From Perognathus longimembris pacificus (Eukaryota > Chordata > Mammalia > Rodentia > Heteromyidae), in assembly GCF_023159225.1 (NCBI RefSeq), contig NC_063184.1, positions 16,729,528 through 16,793,527 on the forward strand: DNA of 64,000 nucleotides, in the 5' to 3' direction. This document shows positions 59,290-64,000 of this stretch, piece by piece; positions within the stretch are counted from its first letter, which is position 1; each line of letters starts with the position of its first letter. The position numbers were made by a program, and so were the translations under genes. The notes below the pieces were generated by a model. That model was not told where the DNA came from. It saw nothing but the letters and a program-made list of their open reading frames with translations, and searched no databases.

Positions 59290-62200
59290 GGGAGAGGGGA
59301 GAATATTAACCCAATTTAACAGTGTTCATCTATTATTCCTCTCAATATTGTTCTATAATATATATTTGCTTAATGATGATTTTCTTTTCCATTTGTAAGA
59401 ATGTATGCACCAACTCAAGACCATTTTTGCCATCTGCTGATTTTTCCATCCATTGTTTTTTGTTTTCTTTTGAGACTATTCCAGAGGCATTTGTCAGATA
59501 GTCAAGCTGCTGTGGTAAGTATGCCAAATGTACAGCTGATAGTCTCTTTCATCACAATTCTTCCAATCTAACTTGTAAGGCGGGGGTCCTATCTTAAAAT
59601 TCTAGAGGGATTTGTGACGTGAGGAAAATGAGACCCTGGAACTCAGGGTCCTGCTCTATAAAATTATGGAGATGCTTTTTGTGAGGCAAATAAAGTCAAC
59701 TCCATCATAATTTGTCAGAAGTGTCTTCCTTGAAAGAACAGATTCTTAAGATCAGAATATGTATACTATAGTAATTTGAAGAAACGCTGTTGAGAGGTGT
59801 TGTTTTATGATTTCTTAAAGCCCCTCACCTCTGTGGCAATCTCTATCATTCTTACTCTAATCATTTTTCTTTTATAGCTCTCCTGGTCTTCCTTCCACAA
59901 GAGAGTTTATTTTTCATTATGTTTGTGGCTTATTGATTGTTCCACTAGGATGTAAACTTTAGAAGTTAGAGAATTTTATCATTTTACTTTGAGATATATC
60001 ATAAGCACCTAGAAAGTTCCTTGATCTATAACAGGTGACAGGAATTAGTTTGGTTTATTCAAAGAATATAAAGGACAGAATGGAATGGGCTATGGAGAGG
60101 CCAAGGGACTACAGGAGATGATTTCAAAGGTATTTTAGGGCTGAATCACAAAGTACTTGGATAGACGAGGTTCTGGACTTTTTTCTAAATGAAATGGGAA
60201 GCAACCTAGGTGTTTGCCTCAAGAAATTGACAAGTAACTGCTGTATATTTTACTGGAGATTACCCTGAGTTCAATGTGGACATGAGTTAGAAAAATAAGC
60301 AAAAGTATCAGTTCACACTGTCCTGGCAGTTACTTATACCAAGGCAGTGCCAATAAGGATGGGGAGGAGTGAATGCTGCACTCCCTGGATCCTATGAGAG
60401 AGAATATGAAAAAAAAATGTCTTCTAGGTTTGGAGTTTATGTATGTAGGTGGATAGTGACACTAGTTAGGTGCTTGAAAAAGAGATGTACAGTAGGGAAC
60501 AGTCAAACATTCTTACGTAGTCAGTGCTGAGGTACAACTATTAAAGAGATGTGAAAAGGGAAAAGAAAGAAAGAGGGCAAGGAATATTTTTATCTAAGGC
60601 CTGATAGCTTTGTGATCTTGAAAACTAAAATCAAACGTAAATTCATCTGATAGCACTGTAATGCAATGATTGCTTCAATGATCTTGCCTGACAGATGTGA
60701 GTTCATCAGAAAAGATTTAAGACAAATCTCACAAAAGCTGGGAATCTACTGAAATGTAGTCTCTTTTACAATTTAAAAAAAAATGTTACCCTTAGTATGT
60801 GGCCAGGTCCTATGTTATGTACTTTGTCAAAAGCTCCTTTAATCTCCACAACCAGTACATAAGGTACATAATGTTAGTCCCATCATATTGATTAAGAAAT
60901 TAAGACAGAGGTGTGTACATCTCTAGTGCATTGCAAGCAAGTGATAAAAGGCACTAACTTTAAGGCATTCTGATTCCAAAGGGCCTGTAAATTTTTCTCT
61001 GAGTTCATCCACTTGATTACTTTGATTTCCAATCTCCTCTGTGCATTGTTGCTGAAAATCCTCCGCTCCATATCTATTTTCCATATGTGTGTCAGCCTTT
61101 TATTTTCTCTGCCTTCCCCTTCCAGTAAATCACAAATGTCTGTAAACTAGAAATGTGAATTATTTCTTTACTTTGAGTATACTCTTTTATTCGGAATCTG
61201 TTACATCTTGAGGTAACCAGGAATATACATTATTTTGCAAAAGTAAAGAACATAAATGATGTATTTTCTCATTTTGTCAATTAAGATAAAATAATTACAG
61301 CCTGTGTGCATTCAGTAAAAAAATAGAAATTCCATAGATTAATAACACTCCTATCTTTTATATGTACACTAGAAGGAGGTTAGAGACAAGTGACACTTGT
61401 TTAGAAAATATTATGCACTCACTGATAGATTCATTTATTCAGCAAACACTCACGGAAAATCTTTGTTAGCTAGTGCAAGATTCTATGGGAAGAGCATGGG
61501 AAAAAATAGTCAGCAAAACACAACCAAAAGCAAGAGGTTATGAAATCTAATTTATTTCCCCAACCTTCTAAGTTTCCCAGTGTTTTACACAGGAGGTACA
61601 TGCTTGAGTCTACTAATGAATTGTTTGCTTCGCAATGTTTGCGTGGCTCTTAATGCTTCTTCTGACCTAAGTGGATCGCAATTCAAAATGACCCTGGCTG
61701 CTTCATTGTTTGGCTCTAAATCTAGTTTTCTCAAAAATTCTTGCATGTTTGTTGCAAAGATTATTAAGAAAGAGTGTTAAGAAAGACTTATGCCAGTTTA
61801 TATTACTTTAACACTTCAAATGAAAATACAGGCTAATGTTTACTTAGTAGTTTGTCAGCAAGATGGCACAAAAAGTCATTATGTCACAAGAAAATTACCA
61901 ATCAAACACTTTGACTGAGAGGCAGTTAAAATAATCACAAGCAGTGAGTCAGGACATTGTGCAATAAAAGCTTTATATTAAAACTTGACTTTTATCTTTT
62001 AAACAAGTGAGAAAAAAATATAGCCTTGAGCTAAATGACTCAAAAATAAAGAGAAATTTTATAGAAAAGCTATAATTGCAGGCTTTGAGATCCTTAAGCT
62101 TAGAAAATATCATGTAAACAATTGCCCTTGAAAGGTGAAAATAATTGGTTACTGGAGGTATGCGGCATATTTAAAATGAGGAATAATAGCAATCATTGTC

Positions 62201-62439
62201 AAATCTCAAAATAACAAGGTTAATGGATGCTGTACCACTGACATCATTGTCTCCTGACACGTTATTGAATTTTATTTGAAAGTATCTCATGACTGTATCC
62301 CCTTACTTTGATAATTAGCCTGACAGTGTTTTTAACTGCATCTATTAAATTATGCAAAGTAAAAGGTTTGATGGTGGCATATAAACACATAATGTACTTC
62401 CACTATAATCCCCTGCCTATATTACTATTCTTATTACTA
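59290..62439 (+). other. Intergenic, longest repeat-poor interval
   Basis: About 3.1 kb with no recognised SINE, LINE, LTR or gene. Open frames are short (at most about 66 codons). An A-rich to AT-rich landscape otherwise; a candidate place for conserved noncoding sequence. Confidence 0.5.
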
Positions 62440-63060
62440 TTCTATATTATGTTACTATTCTATATTACTATGCTATATTCTTTATCTACCCTTCTTCTCC
62501 TTTTCCTCTCCCCTTTCACCCCCCTTAAACTCCCCCTTTCCTCTCATGACCTGAGATAGTTTTGTTTGGTTTCATTGTAATTTCTTTCGTTTCCTCCTGA
62601 GAGAAAATATGTGATTCTTGTATTTGTGGTACTGGCTTATTTCACTTAACACGATTGGCTCCAATTCCATCCATTTCTCTTCCCAGGAAATGACATAATT
62701 CCATATTTCTTAATGACTGAGGAGAATTCCACTGTGGATATATACCACATTTTTATCCTTTCCTCTAATTATGAGCACCAAGGCTAATTTCATCATTTGA
62801 CCATTGTAGATAGAGCTGCAATAAACATGGATATGAAGGTATCTCTGTTGTAAGATAACTTTGCTTTATGAAGGGTATAGTCCCAGAAATGATATGGCTG
62901 GATCATATGGAAGTTCTATCTTTACTTTTTGGAGGACCTCCATGCTGATTTCTGTAATGGCTAAACTGATTTAAATGCTTGGCATATATAATGTTCAGCA
63001 GGTATAAATGTTCCATTTCCCCCACATTCTTGATAATAGAGAAGCCACTTTGTGTAGAAG
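62440..63060 (-). mobile_element. Old L1 3' portion, minus strand
   Basis: Reverse L1 text in order: tactggcttatttcacttaa, ccaattccatccatttctct, gcaataaacatggatatgaa, ggctggatcatatggaagtt, aatggctaaactgatttaaa. The pyrimidine-rich start (62470-62540) fits the complement of the L1 polypurine tract. No intact frame. Confidence 0.75.
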
Positions 63061-64000
63061 AGCAGGGTTAAAACTGGAACGGTAAATGGAACCAGGTTAT
63101 ACCGGTCATTTTAGGGCCAGGAAGTCTAGATTTCGCCATAAATAAGGCTGAAGAAATACATGGATCCAAAGGGAGATTCAACTCACTAAACAGAAACATA
63201 GCTGAAGCTGTCTTTAACCACACTTGTAAAGGGGCAACCCACTTTGTACTACGGACTTGCTGAGTTTAACTTATGAGATGCTGTTTGTAATTTCAAGGAG
63301 TAGCCAAAAGTTAGACATTAGAAACAAAGACATGATATTTCTGTCTCTTCTTTCAAAACTCTGGCCACGTGATAAAACTGCCAACTAACGCATCGCCATT
63401 CATTGAAGAGAGGAAGCAGGTGCTTCTTATAAATCAAGCTAGTGGTGGAGACAGAGTCCCCAAGCTGACAGAACAGGTCTTTCATTTCTCTCGCCTGCCA
63501 CTCGAGGACATTTGAGTTTGTACCCTATGTTTAGAATCCATTAGATTAGCCTTGGGTATTCTACAGAACAGTTCTAAAACTGGTATTTGAAATTTTAGTT
63601 AGATGGAACAGAATAGGTATTGATGCTATTTACTTCCAGTTAATATGATCCAAAGAAAATGTGATAGGATTATAAATGGTTTTCCTATATTTCCATTCCT
63701 CTACTAATAACATATGAATGTCTTCGAAAAAATCCGCAAAAAATGTTCACCAGTAGAAAAAGAGACAGGGTTAAGAAATAAGGATAAAGTTTTTCCTGTA
63801 TGCTACAATTTGTACCATTTTTAAAACATCACACATATATGAACTTTAAATTGAGTTTATTGATTTGGTACATAAAAACAACTATTCTTAAGGTAGGAAG
63901 ATAAAATACACATAGCTAGACAGATAGATGATAAATAGACAGATAGAATTCTGAAATATACTTTAACATCCTGTAATATATTGCTTTTTAGTGTGACCAA
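63061..64000 (+). other. Intergenic, short GATA repeat
   Basis: Nothing recognised except a degenerate GATA/GACA tract at 63915-63949. Confidence 0.42.

Overview
The window is nuclear DNA of a mammal, almost certainly a rodent of the superfamily Geomyoidea (pocket mice, kangaroo rats, pocket gophers). The lineage call rests on about a dozen copies of a dimeric SINE. Its left half is an ID/tRNA-Ala-like monomer and its right half a second, distinctive module. That architecture matches the IDL-Geo family, which I recall as restricted to Geomyoidea. The species cannot be named from the sequence.

The only protein-coding gene I can support is TACR3, the neurokinin-3 (neurokinin B) receptor, on the + strand. 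Its last two coding exons are at 14242-14438 (TM6, third extracellular loop, TM7 with NPxxY) and 15866-16178 (helix 8 and the whole C-terminal tail, ending in TAA). Splice sites and phases fit: phase 0 into the first exon, phase 2 across the 1427-bp last intron. The first 14.2 kb is therefore TACR3 intron 3 (exon 3 was not found). Bases 16179 to about 16.6 kb are proximal 3' UTR with two AATAAA hexamers. The remaining roughly 47 kb is gene-free sequence downstream.

Most of the window is a retroposon record in layers. (1) Old decayed material: ERVL-MaLR-like LTR fragments (46.0, 49.8-50.4, 51.6-51.8, 58.6-58.9 kb), old L1 (25.3-27.1, 51.3, 62.4-63.1 kb), and B1, 7SL-ID and ID monomer fossils. 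(2) A medium-age composite SINE with a 7SL-like left half and the same right module as IDL-Geo. (3) Younger L1 3' ends with clear target-site duplications (6.5-7.2, 16.8, 22.7-24.0, 54.6-55.0 kb). One is a 5'-inverted, twin-primed insertion and one is only 97 bp long, next to the TACR3 3' UTR. (4) IDL-Geo copies, four of which form a near-identical young subfamily (4.9, 10.8, 27.8, 55.4 kb). (5) One GC-rich solo LTR of class II (ERVK/IAP) type with a 6-bp duplication at 39910-40448. Microsatellites (CA, TA, GGAA/GGGA, GATA, TTTA, GACA) are frequent, and many sit on SINE A-tails.

I found no new genetic system. The most useful observations are the twin-primed L1, the solo LTR, the right module shared by two SINE families and its tRNA-like appearance, the nested SINEs at 54.6-55.7 kb, and a few unexplained small duplications. 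Repeat-family names come from recognition by eye, not from a library search; boundaries without target-site duplications are good to roughly 10-50 bp.
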